In this document: in pieces, positions 46,811-57,160 of the stretch
How the letters are laid out: each line of letters begins with the position of its first letter
Position numbering within the stretch: the stretch's first letter is position 1
DNA from: Pseudomonas rhizosphaerae
GTDB taxonomy: Bacteria; Pseudomonadota; Gammaproteobacteria; Pseudomonadales; Pseudomonadaceae
NCBI RefSeq assembly: GCF_000761155.1
Contig: NZ_CP009533.1
Span: 4,581,501-4,645,500, forward strand
Direction: 5' to 3'
Length of the DNA stretch: 64,000 nt
Notes under the pieces: generated by a model
What the model saw: only the letters and a program-made list of their open reading frames with translations
Database searches by the model: none
What the model was told of the DNA's origin: nothing
Position numbers and translations under genes: made by a program

Positions 46811-49294
46811 TTACAACCCATCGGCGGATTCTTCACTGCGGTGCAGCGCTACCTGGCGGATCGACAGGCGAATTTCCGCCGGCAAGACCCGTTTGGCGGC
46901 CCCTTCGGCCAGCTCGTCGAGCATCGGGTGGTGGCTTAACTTGCCGTTGGCATCGCGGCGCAGCACCCCTTGATCAAGCAAGGTCTGGATGAAGTGGCGG
47001 AACAGGCTCTTGTCGAAGAACTCCGGCGCATTCAGGCCATGCAGGATCGACAGGCGCTGGGCCATGGTGGTGCACAGGTCTTCCAGCTCCTCGGCACTCA
47101 GGGCGTTCTGGCCGGCATTGAGCAGCAGGGCGATCGCCATGTAGAAGCGCTGCAGGGTCTGCGCGATGGCGCGCGACAACAGGGTCAGCAGCACGAACTG
47201 CCGCGAACTGGGCGCGGGACGCAGGTACACGCCGTTTTCGAGGCGCAACAGGCCTTGTTCGACCAGCGCCTGCAGCCACTGGTCGATCACACCATCGAGT
47301 TCCTCGGCGGTCCAGCGGATGAACAGCTCGGCTTGCAGATAGGGGTACAAGGCGTGGGCATAGCGCAGGATCTGCTCGCGGGTCATGCGCGAGGTGCTCT
47401 GGAAGAAACTGGCCAACAACGCGGGCAGGGCGAAGATATGCAGCACGTTGTTACGGTAGTAGGTCATCAGCACGGCGTGCTGTTCGTCCAGGTACAGGAT
47501 CCTGCCCAGGGCATCACTCTGTTCGGACAGCAGCTGCATGCCCTGGACATGGGCGATCAGGCTGCGGGCGTCGCCGTCGGGCACCGTGGTGTGGGGCGAG
47601 TAGGGCACCTGGCGCAGCAAGGTCAGGTACAGGTCGAGTACCCGCTCCATGGCCCCTTCGTCCAGGGCCAGCTTGCTGGTCGACAGCAGTGCCAGCGCCA
47701 CCAGGTTGACCGGGTTGATCGCTGCGGCTTCGTTCATGTGACGCGCCACCCGAATGCCCAGGCGGTGAGTGGTCTCGTTCAGCCAGTCGGGCTTGAACTC
47801 GGGCGCCAAGTCCTGCTGGCGCCAGCCAGGCTGCTGCTCATCGAGAAATGCCTGCAGCTTGATCGGCTCGCCAAAATTGACCGCCACCTGGCCAAACCGC
47901 TGCTTGAGCGCGCCGATGACCTTGAACACGTCCAGGATCGACTCTTTCTTCTTGGTCGCGCCGCGCAGCTCGCCCAGGTAGGTACGGCCTTCCAGCACGC
48001 GCTCGTAGCCGATGTACACCGGCACGAAGACGATGGGGGTACGCGAGGAACGCAGGTAACTGCGCAGGGTAATGGCCAGCATGCCGGTCTTGGGTTGCAG
48101 CATGCGTCCGGTGCGTGAGCGCCCGCCTTCGACGAAGTACTCCACCGGGAAACCCTTGGTGAACAGGGTGTGCAGGTATTCATTGAACACGGCGCTGTAC
48201 AGCGGGTTGCCCTTGAAGGTGCGGCGCATGAAAAACGCGCCGCCGCGCCTCAGCAGGCTGCCGATCACCGGCATGTTGAGGTTGATGCCGGCGGCGACAT
48301 GGGGCGGTGTCAGGCCGTTCTTGAACAGCAGGTAGGACAGCAGCAGGTAGTCGATGTGGCTGCGGTGGCACGGCACGTAGATGATCTCGTTGCCACGGGC
48401 AACGTCCTTCACGCCATCGATATTGTTGACCTTGATGCCGTCGTAGATCTTGTTCCAGAACCAGCTGAGCACCACCTCCAGAAAACGAATGGCGGTGTAG
48501 GTGTAGTCCGAGGCGATTTCATTGCCGTAGTGCAGGGCACGGGCCTCGGCCTTTTCCAGGCTGATGTGCTCGCGTTCGGCTTCTTCGGCGATGGCCTGAC
48601 GTACCAGTGGATCGCGAACAAGGCCTTTGACCAGATGACGCCGGTGGGAAATGTCGGGGCCGATGACGGCCGTCTTCAGGTTGCGGAAATGCACCCGCAA
48701 GATGCGCTGGGCCATGCGTACCGTGCGCTCGTGGCCCTTGTTCTGTTGCACCAGTTCGGCCAGGTGAATGGGCTCGGAAAACTGCACGCGTGTCTTGCGG
48801 CCCAGAATCAGGATGCTGACCAGCTTGCGCAGACGCCCGGTCACCGCCCAGCTGTCGGCGAACAGCAGTTTCCAGGGGCTGGATTCGCTCGCCGGCGATT
48901 GCCCCCAGAACACGCTGACTGGAATGATCTGCGCATCTTCGCCAGCGTTCTGTGCCAGCGCCGTGACCAGCCGGGCCAGGGTAGGCGGCGCGCCGCGCTT
49001 GTCCTGACGGCCGAGCCAGTCCGGGTCCGGGGTGAGGTAGAAAACTGCCGTGGGTTCCATGAGGTCGCCGATGGCCACGGGCAGCACCGGACGGGGCAGG
49101 CCGGCCTTGGTGCATTCGCGGTCGACCACGGCGAGGTCGGCCAGCGAAGGCGACTGCAAGGCGTACAGCACGGGCCTGCTGCGATCCAGATTCAGGGTGA
49201 ACGATGACTGGTTGATGGTTTCGGAACGAACCCACAGGTACAGCAAGCGGCGCAAGGTGCCGAACACTAGGCGGTGCAGAGGTGAGCGGGTCAT
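46811..49294 (-). CDS. plsB: glycerol-3-phosphate 1-O-acyltransferase
   Basis: 827-aa inner-membrane acyltransferase that starts phospholipid synthesis using acyl-CoA or acyl-ACP. Acyltransferase blocks: [15 protein letters not shown] (block I, HxxxxD), [10 protein letters not shown] (II), [13 protein letters not shown] (III) and [10 protein letters not shown] (IV). The length is typical for PlsB. The ribosome site is weak. The gene is in a minus-strand run after dapE, rlmA and a small hypothetical. Confidence 0.95.
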   Translation of the reverse strand: MTRSPLHRLVFGTLRRLLYLWVRSETINQSSFTLNLDRSRPVLYALQSPSLADLAVVDRECTKAGLPRPVLPVAIGDLMEPTAVFYLTPDPDWLGRQDKRGAPPTLARLVTALAQNAGEDAQIIPVSVFWGQSPASESSPWKLLFADSWAVTGRLRKLVSILILGRKTRVQFSEPIHLAELVQQNKGHERTVRMAQRILRVHFRNLKTAVIGPDISHRRHLVKGLVRDPLVRQAIAEEAEREHISLEKAEARALHYGNEIASDYTYTAIRFLEVVLSWFWNKIYDGIKVNNIDGVKDVARGNEIIYVPCHRSHIDYLLLSYLLFKNGLTPPHVAAGINLNMPVIGSLLRRGGAFFMRRTFKGNPLYSAVFNEYLHTLFTKGFPVEYFVEGGRSRTGRMLQPKTGMLAITLRSYLRSSRTPIVFVPVYIGYERVLEGRTYLGELRGATKKKESILDVFKVIGALKQRFGQVAVNFGEPIKLQAFLDEQQPGWRQQDLAPEFKPDWLNETTHRLGIRVARHMNEAAAINPVNLVALALLSTSKLALDEGAMERVLDLYLTLLRQVPYSPHTTVPDGDARSLIAHVQGMQLLSEQSDALGRILYLDEQHAVLMTYYRNNVLHIFALPALLASFFQSTSRMTREQILRYAHALYPYLQAELFIRWTAEELDGVIDQWLQALVEQGLLRLENGVYLRPAPSSRQFVLLTLLSRAIAQTLQRFYMAIALLLNAGQNALSAEELEDLCTTMAQRLSILHGLNAPEFFDKSLFRHFIQTLLDQGVLRRDANGKLSHHPMLDELAEGAAKRVLPAEIRLSIRQVALHRSEESADGL

Positions 49295-49359
49295 AGGCCA
49301 GGGCTTGGGGGGAAAAGGCTACTTTACCGGGTTTTCCGGGCCGAAGGCATTGAGGTGTA

Positions 49360-49737
49360 TCAGCCGGTACGCCAGGTAATTTCTTCTTCACCGTCTTCGC
49401 TGATACGAATCCAGCGGTCGGCGTTTTCTTCGCCTTCCTCTTCCACCCAGCTGCCCGGTGCGCAGCGCACCTCGACACCGAGTGCCTTGAAGGCTGCACG
49501 GGCGCAGGCGACATCGTCGTCCCAAGGGGTGGCATCGCTTTCCAGGTACAGGCTGTTCCACTTGCCCACGGCCTTGGGCAGCCAGGTTACTGGCACGTTG
49601 CCGGCCTGGCATTTCCAGGTCTGGCCCTTCTGCTGCCAGTCGCTGCAGGGCCCCAGGGCCTGGCCGAGCCAGGCGGCGATGGCCTTGTGGTCGACGTCGG
49701 CGTCCTTGAGGTAAATCTCGATATCGGGTTGGCGCAT
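49360..49737 (-). CDS. conserved hypothetical protein upstream of plsB
   Basis: 125-aa acidic soluble protein (MRQPDIEIYLKDADVDH at the N terminus; WVEEEGEENADRWIRIS near the C terminus). It has no signal peptide. Tryptophan-rich short protein with two or more Cys (KCQAGNVPVTWLPKAVGKWNSLYL in two blocks). It starts 12 nt after rlmA stops, so it is probably translated with it. Function unknown. Confidence 0.75.
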   Translation of the reverse strand: MRQPDIEIYLKDADVDHKAIAAWLGQALGPCSDWQQKGQTWKCQAGNVPVTWLPKAVGKWNSLYLESDATPWDDDVACARAAFKALGVEVRCAPGSWVEEEGEENADRWIRISEDGEEEITWRTG

Positions 49738-49749
49738 GGGTAGGCTCGC

Positions 49750-50562
49750 TCAGTCTTGACGCACAAAATAATCGTAGCGCATGGATACCGTGACCACGAG
49801 TGGCTGCGGCTGTTCGATCACCGCGGCGCGTCGCTCGGCGCTAGCGCGCCAGCCGTGGGGCGTCATCGCCAGCAGGTTGGCGCGCGATTGCGCGTCGATC
49901 AGCTTGAGCTTGAAGGTCAGCGTTTCATGGTGCGCGTGCTGCATGCCTTCGGGTACTTGCAACAGGTGTTTGTCGTCGACGTAGTCGCGTACCTCGTCGT
50001 ACAGGCGCTCGCGCAGTTCCATCAGGTGGCCACGGGTGGGGCCCACCCGCATCAGGCCGCCACCGGGCGCCAACAGGCGTTTGGCCTCGGCCCAGTCGAG
50101 CGGGCTGAACACGCTGGTCAGGAACTGGCAGCTGGCGTCGGCGAGCGGCACGCGCGCCATGCTGGCGACCAGCCAATGCACGGACGGCGCACGCTTGCAG
50201 GCGCGCTTGACCGCCTCGCGGGAGATGTCCAGCGCATAGCCATCGGCGCGGGGTAGCGCCTGGGCGATCTGCTCGGTGTAGTAGCCTTCGCCGCAGCCGA
50301 TGTCCAGCCAGCGGCGTGGCCAGCGTTCGGCCGCAAGCTCGGCCAGGCGCTGCGCCACGGGCGCATAGTGCCCTTCGTTGAGGAAGTCGCGGCGGGCTTC
50401 GACCATGGCTTGGTTGTCACCCGGCTCGCGACTGTTCTTGTGCTGCACCGGCAGCAAGTTCAGGTAACCCTGACGCGCGCGATCGAAGCGATGGCCGCTG
50501 GGGCAGACCATGCCATTGTCGGCGTTGGCCAGCATGGCGGTGCAGAGAGGGCAAGTGAGCAT
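49750..50562 (-). CDS. rlmA: 23S rRNA (guanine(745)-N(1))-methyltransferase
   Basis: 270-aa methyltransferase with an N-terminal zinc ribbon (Cys4, Cys7, Cys20, His24) and a Rossmann SAM domain (WLDIGCGEGYYTEQIAQ). VFSPLDWAEAKRLLAPGG and GPTRGHLMELRE are RlmA family blocks. The start overlaps the dapE stop by 1 nt (TGATG), so translation is coupled. RlmAI and RlmAII differ in target base; the Gram-negative context favours G745. Confidence 0.92.
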   Translation of the reverse strand: MLTCPLCTAMLANADNGMVCPSGHRFDRARQGYLNLLPVQHKNSREPGDNQAMVEARRDFLNEGHYAPVAQRLAELAAERWPRRWLDIGCGEGYYTEQIAQALPRADGYALDISREAVKRACKRAPSVHWLVASMARVPLADASCQFLTSVFSPLDWAEAKRLLAPGGGLMRVGPTRGHLMELRERLYDEVRDYVDDKHLLQVPEGMQHAHHETLTFKLKLIDAQSRANLLAMTPHGWRASAERRAAVIEQPQPLVVTVSMRYDYFVRQD

Positions 50563-51713
50563 CAGGCGAGCAACTCGACGAGGGTCTGGTAGTAGATCTC
50601 GGTCAGCACATCGAGGTCGCTGGCCAGGATACGTTCGTTGACCTGGTGGATCGTGGCATTCACCGGGCCCAACTCGACTACCTGGGTGCCGAGGGTGGCA
50701 ATGAAGCGCCCGTCGGAGGTGCCGCCGCTGGTCGAGGCCTGGGTCTCGCGGCCGGTGACGTCCTTGATGCTGGCCGCTACCGCATCGAGCAGGGCACCCG
50801 GCTCGGTCAGGAACGGCAGGCCGGACAGCGCCCAGTCGATGTGCCAGTCCAGGCCATGCTTGTCGAGAATCGTGGCCACACGTTGCTGCAGGCCTTCGAC
50901 CGTGGACTGGGTGGAGAAACGGAAGTTGAACACCGCCGTCAGCTCGCCCGGAATCACGTTGGTGGCGCCGGTGCCGCTGTTGAGATTGGACACCTGGAAA
51001 CTGGTCGGCGGGAAGAACGCATTGCCGTCATCCCAATGCTCGGCGGCCAGCTCGGCCAGGGCCGGGGCCGCCAGGTGGATCGGGTTGCGCGCCAGGTGCG
51101 GATACGCCACATGGCCCTGCACGCCGCGCACGGTCAAGGTGGCGCCAAGCGAGCCGCGCCGGCCGTTCTTCACCACATCACCGACCAGGGTGGTGCTCGA
51201 AGGCTCGCCGACGATGCACCAGTCCAGCCGCTCCTTGCGCGCAGCCAGGCGCTCGACCACTGCCTTGGTGCCGTGGTGGGCCGGGCCTTCTTCGTCGCTG
51301 GTGATCAGGAAGGCGACCGAACCACGGTGGTTGGGGTGATCGGCGACGAAGCGCTCAGCGGCCACCAGCATCGCCGCCAGGCTGCCCTTCATGTCGGCGG
51401 CGCCACGGCCATGCAACATGCCGTGCTCGTCGATGACGGCCTCGAACGGAGCGATCTGCCAAGCCTGGGTGGGGCCGGTGGGGACCACGTCGGTGTGGCC
51501 GGCGAAGCACAGCACCGGGCCGTCCTGGGTGCCATGGGTGGCCCAGAAGTTGTCCACCTCCTCGATGCGCATCGGCTCCAGCTTGAAACCGGCCTGCCCC
51601 AGGCGCTGCATCATCAGTTTCTGGCAATCGGCGTCCACGGGTGTGACCGAAGGGCGGCGGATCAGGTCGCAGGCAAGCTGCAGCGTGGGCGAGAGGTCGG
51701 CGGCGGCCGTCAT
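50562..51713 (-). CDS. dapE: succinyl-diaminopimelate desuccinylase
   Basis: 383-aa M20 metallohydrolase in lysine and meso-DAP synthesis. Metal ligands: [18 protein letters not shown] and the EEGPAHHGT catalytic Glu. C-terminal metal His lies in [14 protein letters not shown] 51713 with GGAG 5 nt upstream gives the usual length; in-frame upstream codons are rejected. Confidence 0.96.
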   Translation of the reverse strand: MTAAADLSPTLQLACDLIRRPSVTPVDADCQKLMMQRLGQAGFKLEPMRIEEVDNFWATHGTQDGPVLCFAGHTDVVPTGPTQAWQIAPFEAVIDEHGMLHGRGAADMKGSLAAMLVAAERFVADHPNHRGSVAFLITSDEEGPAHHGTKAVVERLAARKERLDWCIVGEPSSTTLVGDVVKNGRRGSLGATLTVRGVQGHVAYPHLARNPIHLAAPALAELAAEHWDDGNAFFPPTSFQVSNLNSGTGATNVIPGELTAVFNFRFSTQSTVEGLQQRVATILDKHGLDWHIDWALSGLPFLTEPGALLDAVAASIKDVTGRETQASTSGGTSDGRFIATLGTQVVELGPVNATIHQVNERILASDLDVLTEIYYQTLVELLA

Positions 51714-51939
51714 GGAAACTCCGGAAGCAGGGGCGGGCAAAGGGGCGATATGGTAAAGCAAAAACGCATGGGCCAACACCGCGGGGCCGTTGGCGGCACT
51801 TTCGCTGCATATTCCTACATCGCCGCCGGCTTATTCGCCGGGTAGGGCAATCGATCTCTCATGTTTTGCGCCGCACTCGGCCATCACCATCCCGCAGGCG
51901 TTCCGCGCCTCCTGCGATCGCACCGACCGAGAGAACGAC

Positions 51940-52596
51940 ATGACCCCCGTTACACGCATTGCCCTCTTCACCGCACTCCTTGCACCCATTGCCATGGCAG
52001 TCGCCGGCCCGTCCGTGGACGTCACGATCACCGGCTCGATCATGCCCGGTGGCTGCACACCGACCCTGAGCAACGCGCAGCTGGATCACGGCCGTTTGTA
52101 CAGCCGCGACCTGCGCACCACGGGCCCGACCGTGCTGGACGACCGCACTCGCACCACCACCTTGACCATAAGCTGCGAAGCGGCGACTGCTTATGGCCTT
52201 CGTGCCGTCGACAATCGCGTCGAATCGGTGCTGGAAAACGCCGACGCCACCCGTTTCGGGCTGGGCCTGACCAGCAAGGACGAGAAAATCGGCTCGTTCA
52301 GGCTGCGTATCGCCCCCGAAGGCTCGACCATGGATGGCAAGCCTGTCTTGCTGACCGTCGGCAGCGCTACGGGCAAGGTCTGGTCCGCCGCCGAGCGACG
52401 TACGCGCAGCTTGCGCAACGACGGTCAGCTCGTGGGCCTGGTCGACAAGGAGGGCGTGGAAAGCGGGCCGACGGCGACCAAGGACGCCGTATTGACGCTG
52501 GTTTCATACCTGACCATCGCGCCGACTGCGAACCTGACCCTGGATGGCGAAGTACCCCTGGCCGGTGCCGCGACCCTGGAGCTGTTCTATCTGTAA
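51940..52596 (+). CDS. DUF1120 fimbrial-type subunit
   Basis: 218-aa exported protein: signal peptide (1 to about 22), then a beta-rich domain with two Cys (GGCTPTLSN, ISCEAAT) that would form the pilin-type disulfide. It ends ATLELFYL, close to the end of the protein encoded at 52655-53779 (VTLEIIYL). The DUF1120 family includes E. coli YhcF and GltF. ATG 51940 has GAGAG upstream. It runs convergent with the adjacent chaperone-usher genes and is the best candidate for the major subunit, which is otherwise missing from that locus. Confidence 0.78.
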   Translation: MTPVTRIALFTALLAPIAMAVAGPSVDVTITGSIMPGGCTPTLSNAQLDHGRLYSRDLRTTGPTVLDDRTRTTTLTISCEAATAYGLRAVDNRVESVLENADATRFGLGLTSKDEKIGSFRLRIAPEGSTMDGKPVLLTVGSATGKVWSAAERRTRSLRNDGQLVGLVDKEGVESGPTATKDAVLTLVSYLTIAPTANLTLDGEVPLAGAATLELFYL

Positions 52597-52654
52597 GCGC
52601 TCAAACATTCATGACCGGGCTCGCCGGACAACGCTCCGAGGTCTTGAGTAAGCG

Positions 52655-53779
52655 TCACAGATAGATGATTTCCAGTGTCACCGAGCCATCGATCGGTGTT
52701 TCCTGGCGCAGGTCCAGCTCGCGGGCAGGCGCCAGGTGCAGGTCGATGGTCAAGGGCAGCGACAGCCCTGACCAGGCACTCGGTGCGCTACCCGGCGCCA
52801 ACACTCCCTGCAGCGCCGTGAGTTGACCATCGCTGCGCAGGAACCCGTCGCGATCCACTCGCCAGGTCTGTCCCGAAGTGTCTCCGAGCAGGGCGACCGA
52901 GGGCGTGCCATCGCGACCTGTCGCTGCACCCAAACGCACGCTATAGCCACCCAACGCCTGGCCGGCGGCAGTGCGACCAATGCCGAACAGTGTGGGCTTG
53001 GCCAGACCGAGTCGATCGCTCACCGATCCGGTACGGTTGTCGACGGCGCGAATGGCGAAACGGGTCGGTGCGTCACAGTCCACGTCCAGTATCGTGGGTT
53101 GGCTGAACGAGGTGACCGACGCGTGCTGCAGTTGGCTCATGGCAATGCGGCCAAAGTCCACCTGCGCATTGCCGGCCAGCGTCGGCCGACACGCGGCGGG
53201 TGCAAAGCCGGTACGCACCTGCAACGTCGTCAGTTGGCCGGCGACGGCGAAAGTACCGCTGGCGGAAAGGGTATGCGCATCAGGGGCCGTCAGCACGGAC
53301 GGTGCGAGCGCGGCCTGCAGTTCGATCTGTGCCTGCAGCCGCCTGCCCCGTATGACCTTGCCAGCGCGCAATGGCTGCAGGCCTTGGTCATCTTCCAATG
53401 CAGCGGCTTCGGATACCCTGGAAGCCCTGGGTGCAGAAGCAGGTACCGGGCTCCACTGCACGCGCTGATCGTCGACGGCTGCCTGCAAGACGCTCAGACG
53501 GTAGGTGCCCTGCGGGCCTAGGGCAAAGCCTTTGGTCGAAGGTTCGGCTGCTCGGTACGCCAGCACCAGATCCTGCTCCGTGTCACACACCAGGTTCAGG
53601 CTGAACCTGCGCGGTGGCAGGGGCACTTCATCGCCCGACAGCTGCACAGTCGTGCGGTTGAACTGGCCAAGGTCGATGTCAGCCGGACTCAACGCCAGGT
53701 TGCACCCCTGCGCCAAAGCCACGGCAGGTGCCAGCAGCCCTGCCAGCAGCGCGACCAGCGTGTATCTGCAACCGTTCAT
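52655..53779 (-). CDS. two-domain DUF1120 protein, probable tip adhesin of a chaperone-usher fimbria
   Basis: 374-aa exported protein (signal ends ALA). An N-terminal domain (about 24-170) with its own Cys pair is followed by a C-terminal DUF1120 domain (about 185-374) homologous to the 51940 subunit: shared IRAVDNR, FGIG and SDGQL-type blocks and a final VTLEIIYL. The two-domain structure fits an adhesin (receptor domain plus pilin domain). It overlaps the usher gene by 4 nt (ATGA). Confidence 0.75.
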   Translation of the reverse strand: MNGCRYTLVALLAGLLAPAVALAQGCNLALSPADIDLGQFNRTTVQLSGDEVPLPPRRFSLNLVCDTEQDLVLAYRAAEPSTKGFALGPQGTYRLSVLQAAVDDQRVQWSPVPASAPRASRVSEAAALEDDQGLQPLRAGKVIRGRRLQAQIELQAALAPSVLTAPDAHTLSASGTFAVAGQLTTLQVRTGFAPAACRPTLAGNAQVDFGRIAMSQLQHASVTSFSQPTILDVDCDAPTRFAIRAVDNRTGSVSDRLGLAKPTLFGIGRTAAGQALGGYSVRLGAATGRDGTPSVALLGDTSGQTWRVDRDGFLRSDGQLTALQGVLAPGSAPSAWSGLSLPLTIDLHLAPARELDLRQETPIDGSVTLEIIYL

Positions 53780-56148
53780 GACTGGCCTTCGTCGACACGG
53801 CACTGCGCCGTGGCTTTTTCGTAATAAGCCTGGGGGTCGGCTGCGCTCGACAGCTCGACGTGCAACCTGCACGGCTGATCATCCAGCGTGCGGCTCCACA
53901 GCTCTGGGCTGGCATGGAAATCAGGTACGAAAATCACACCGTTTTCCTGTACCAACGTTATCAACCGGCCGTGTTCATCGCTGACATTGGCGCCTCGCTC
54001 GAGGCGTCGGCCGTTGTCGTCGAGCACTTGCAGGAGCAACCGCCGCGTCACCGAAACGGGAAACTTGACCCGTGGCACTGCCCCACGGGCGGCCTGGATC
54101 ATTGCCGCGCCCTGCTGTATGTCGACGTTTCGCGGTAACGACGCCGTGGCCACCTGCACGTTGCTGCGCCCGAAGGGTGCCAGTTGTGGCAGGACGGCGC
54201 GGCCCTGGCGGTCGGTCCAGACGCTGCCGCCCGGCGTATCGATCCGAACGCCAGCGATGTTTTCCAGGGTGAGCAGGCCAAAAGTGTCCTGAAGCGGGTA
54301 GGGCGACAGGGTGAAACCATCTTCATGGAGCACCACGGCACCGCGCGCGGCGGCGCTGTAGCCTTGGCGGCCAGGGCCGTGGTGGGCATAGCCGAGGTCC
54401 AGCTGGCTGGCCTGGGTCAGCCGTGAAACGCCGCCATTGTAGCTGACGGTGCCCTCGCGACCGGCGCGCTCGACGGCAACGCGGTACTGCGTCCGCTCGT
54501 CCCAGCGGCCTTGTACACCGCTGCCCAGGCGCACGCCCGTGGTGTCGTGGCGGACGGTCGAACGCAAGGTGAAGCCGGCGCTCAAGGGCAGGCTGGTACT
54601 GACATGGAAGGCGTTGCCCAAACCTTTCCTGCCGGCTGCCTGCCACTGCCCGGAGGCTGTCAGCGCCACCGGGCCGAGCCGTCGGCCCCAGTTGATCTGG
54701 GCGCGGCTGGAGCGGCGCCCGTCGAAGGCCGTGGCAGTGGACCAAGTGCTGCTCAAGCTGCCTGTCCAGGGATGGGTCCAACCCAGGCCCACGGCGTACT
54801 GGTCGCGCTGGCGACTGTTCCGGGCGGGGTCCTGGCTCCAGGCGCCGTCGATCAAGTCTCGATAGCCAAGCGACTGTCGACCAGCGCTGAACAGTGCCGA
54901 CCACCGCGCCCCCAACTGCTGATTGAGGGTGATGCTGCCCTGCAGGCCATAGGTGGCTGGTTCGCTGGCATGGGCGGCCTGTATCAAGCCCTGCGCGCGC
55001 GAGCCCGACCAGGGTTCCAGGCTCAACCCGGCGCCCGCGGCGTGATAGCCCTGAGCGATCAATGCGCCGCCACTGAGGCTCGCGCCGGGAGCCAGCGGGT
55101 AGCTGCTGCCGGCGCTCATGACCCAGGGCTGATAGCCTTTGCGATCGGCGTCGCGCAGTTGCCCGATGCCCAAAGCGAAACCCCGTGAGGGCAAGTCCAG
55201 GCCAAGCGTCGCAGCCAGGACAGTAAAGACGCGGCGCTCGCCATCGGCCTCGGTCACCGTAACCTCCAGGTCCCGACGCCGATCCAGTTGCGGGACGTCA
55301 TTCAATTCGAACGGGCCGGCCGGCACGACGGTGGAGTAGAGGGGCACGCCGCCCTGGCGAATATCCACGCGCGCCTGAGTGGCGGCAATGCCCTGCACTC
55401 GGGCGCCGTTGCCGCCGGTACGCAGCGCCGGCTCGCTCATCCACTGCGCACCGGTGACCCTCGCCCCGGAGAGCACCGGATTGCTCAGGTTGATCTGACC
55501 CAGTTGCAACATTGCCTGCTGGCTGCTGAAGGTGCGTTGCGCGTAGGCTTCCCTGTGCTGAAACGTCCCTTTGCCCTGTACCGAGCTATGGAACTGGCGG
55601 CTGCGCAGCACCCAGTCGCCCGCATTGACCCCGGCCTCGGTGTTGACCGAGAGGAACCGGTTGCGCTGAGCACCGAACTGGTTGTAGAGGCCCTGAACAT
55701 CGTAATTGAGCAAGCCGGCGACACCGCCACGGGTGAACCCCGACAGGTCTGCCGCCGCGATTCGCACGGCGGAGTCGGGCACCAGCAGTTTGACCTCGCC
55801 GGTCTGCGGCAGCGGTTCGATGCGGGTTTCGGGGAAGTGGTCGACGAAGGCGTTGCAGCCCGCGCCGGCGTCGATCAGCTCGCCGGCGTTGCGTACGGCC
55901 TGATCGATACACAGGGTGCCGTCGGCGTTGAAGCGGGCCTGGACGATGCCCTTGGGCTGGCCGTTGACCGACAGCCGCACGGCATGCAGGCCAGCGGTGA
56001 ACCGTGCGCCCTGGCTCAGGTAGGCCGCCAGGACGGGGTCTATGCCACGCAGGCGCAGGGTCTGGCTGTCGAACGTCATCGCGTTCGCCCATCGCGTGCA
56101 CAACATCAGCGCCAACACGGTCAGGACGCTTGCGCGTGCTGCCGTCAT
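53776..56148 (-). CDS. outer-membrane usher protein (YhcD-like)
   Basis: 790-aa fimbrial usher. Signal peptide, an N-terminal chaperone-binding domain (about 22-140, FDSQTLRLRGIDPVLAAYL), a 24-strand barrel with a plug (GFTRGGVAGLLNYDVQGLYNQ in blocks), and a C-terminal domain with two Cys (QPCRLHVE, AQCRVDE). It is somewhat shorter than PapC-type ushers and near YhcD length. ATG 56148 overlaps the chaperone stop by 1 nt. It secretes and assembles the DUF1120 subunits. Confidence 0.85.
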   Translation of the reverse strand: MTAARASVLTVLALMLCTRWANAMTFDSQTLRLRGIDPVLAAYLSQGARFTAGLHAVRLSVNGQPKGIVQARFNADGTLCIDQAVRNAGELIDAGAGCNAFVDHFPETRIEPLPQTGEVKLLVPDSAVRIAAADLSGFTRGGVAGLLNYDVQGLYNQFGAQRNRFLSVNTEAGVNAGDWVLRSRQFHSSVQGKGTFQHREAYAQRTFSSQQAMLQLGQINLSNPVLSGARVTGAQWMSEPALRTGGNGARVQGIAATQARVDIRQGGVPLYSTVVPAGPFELNDVPQLDRRRDLEVTVTEADGERRVFTVLAATLGLDLPSRGFALGIGQLRDADRKGYQPWVMSAGSSYPLAPGASLSGGALIAQGYHAAGAGLSLEPWSGSRAQGLIQAAHASEPATYGLQGSITLNQQLGARWSALFSAGRQSLGYRDLIDGAWSQDPARNSRQRDQYAVGLGWTHPWTGSLSSTWSTATAFDGRRSSRAQINWGRRLGPVALTASGQWQAAGRKGLGNAFHVSTSLPLSAGFTLRSTVRHDTTGVRLGSGVQGRWDERTQYRVAVERAGREGTVSYNGGVSRLTQASQLDLGYAHHGPGRQGYSAAARGAVVLHEDGFTLSPYPLQDTFGLLTLENIAGVRIDTPGGSVWTDRQGRAVLPQLAPFGRSNVQVATASLPRNVDIQQGAAMIQAARGAVPRVKFPVSVTRRLLLQVLDDNGRRLERGANVSDEHGRLITLVQENGVIFVPDFHASPELWSRTLDDQPCRLHVELSSAADPQAYYEKATAQCRVDEGQS

Positions 56149-56873
56149 CAAGGCTCGTCCTGTTCCAGGGCAGCCTCGTGAGCGTCCACCGCAAAGCCGT
56201 ACACCGTGGCGGGGGTGAAACGGATCTGTCCATCGCCAGCGGCCAACGTGTTGCTCGCCAAGGTCAGCTCGTCGCCGGGCAGCACGTAGCTGCGCGGCAG
56301 TTGCCATGTCGTTCGGCTGGGCAGGCTGTGCAGTTCCTGCGCCAGACGTACGACATAGGGAGTGGGATTGCTGACCTTCAAGCGCCCCTCGCGCAACGAC
56401 CAGCGCAGGCCTTTCCAGGGTTCGGTGTTTCGCGCCAGGCCTTTGGGATGCACGATGACCGGCAAATTCTGGCGCACATTGACTGTTACCTTGGCCTCGC
56501 CGCGCTGGCCTGGCTGGCTGGTTTGCGCCAAGCCTTCGAAAACCACCCGCTTGAGCCGCTGTGCGGTCAGCGGTTCGGAGGTGGCCAGAATGAACCGCAC
56601 CAGTTGTGATTCTCCGGCCTCGACCCGGGCGATGGGCGGCGTCACGAGCAGCAACGTAGCGGTGTCCTCGGGGATATGTTCCAGGGTGACATGCAGCAGG
56701 GCAGGGTTGCGGTCGCTGTTGGTGACCTTGATGGCGGCTTCGGCCTCGCCTTCGTGAACGATCACCACCGAAGTTTCCGGGACCATGCCGTCGGCGTGAA
56801 GGCCTGGGCTGCAGGCCAGCGCAGCGGTCAGGCATAGCCCTGTGAATGAGGGATGAATCGAACGGTGAACCAT
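56148..56873 (-). CDS. periplasmic fimbrial chaperone (PapD-like)
   Basis: 241-aa exported chaperone: signal peptide, then two Ig-like domains. Typical features: SVVIVHEGEAEAAIKVTNSDRNPALLHV in two blocks, a TPPIARVEAGESQLVRF block before domain 2, and LKVSNPTPYVVRLAQ in domain 2. The first gene of the minus-strand unit chaperone-usher-adhesin. The start is the only good ATG giving a signal peptide. Confidence 0.85.
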   Translation of the reverse strand: MVHRSIHPSFTGLCLTAALACSPGLHADGMVPETSVVIVHEGEAEAAIKVTNSDRNPALLHVTLEHIPEDTATLLLVTPPIARVEAGESQLVRFILATSEPLTAQRLKRVVFEGLAQTSQPGQRGEAKVTVNVRQNLPVIVHPKGLARNTEPWKGLRWSLREGRLKVSNPTPYVVRLAQELHSLPSRTTWQLPRSYVLPGDELTLASNTLAAGDGQIRFTPATVYGFAVDAHEAALEQDEP

Positions 56874-57077
56874 CGGGCGCTCCAGGCAGATACAAAGATG
56901 TCGGATACGGCCACGCCTTGCTTGGCACCTGAGTGCCGGGAGGATTTTGAGGGGGGTGAAGGGGCTGCAACGTGGCAGCGATACTCTAAAAGCAATCCGT
57001 TCCGTGTACGGCTCGGACCCTTCCGCAAATGACGGGCGAAAGGGTTGCAGGCGTTGTCGGAGCGATGCTTAGGGTTC

Positions 57078-57149
57078 CGTAGGAGTGGCCGCTACCGGTG
57101 CTCCGGGGGGATGCGGTGCGGGCTTTGCGGCCTCGGAACGCTCCCACGG
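57078..57149. repeat. imperfect inverted repeat, REP-like
   Basis: CCGTAGGAG (57078-57086) against CTCCCACGG (57141-57149), 8 of 9 pairs, with GGCCGC/GCGGCC-like inner arms. It lies just after the stop of the spermidine-synthase-like gene and in the 287-nt gap upstream of the chaperone gene. It resembles a decayed Pseudomonas REP pair (GGGAGC core). I see no gene in the rest of the gap. Confidence 0.45.
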
Positions 57150-57160
57150 ATGGGGAGGGG

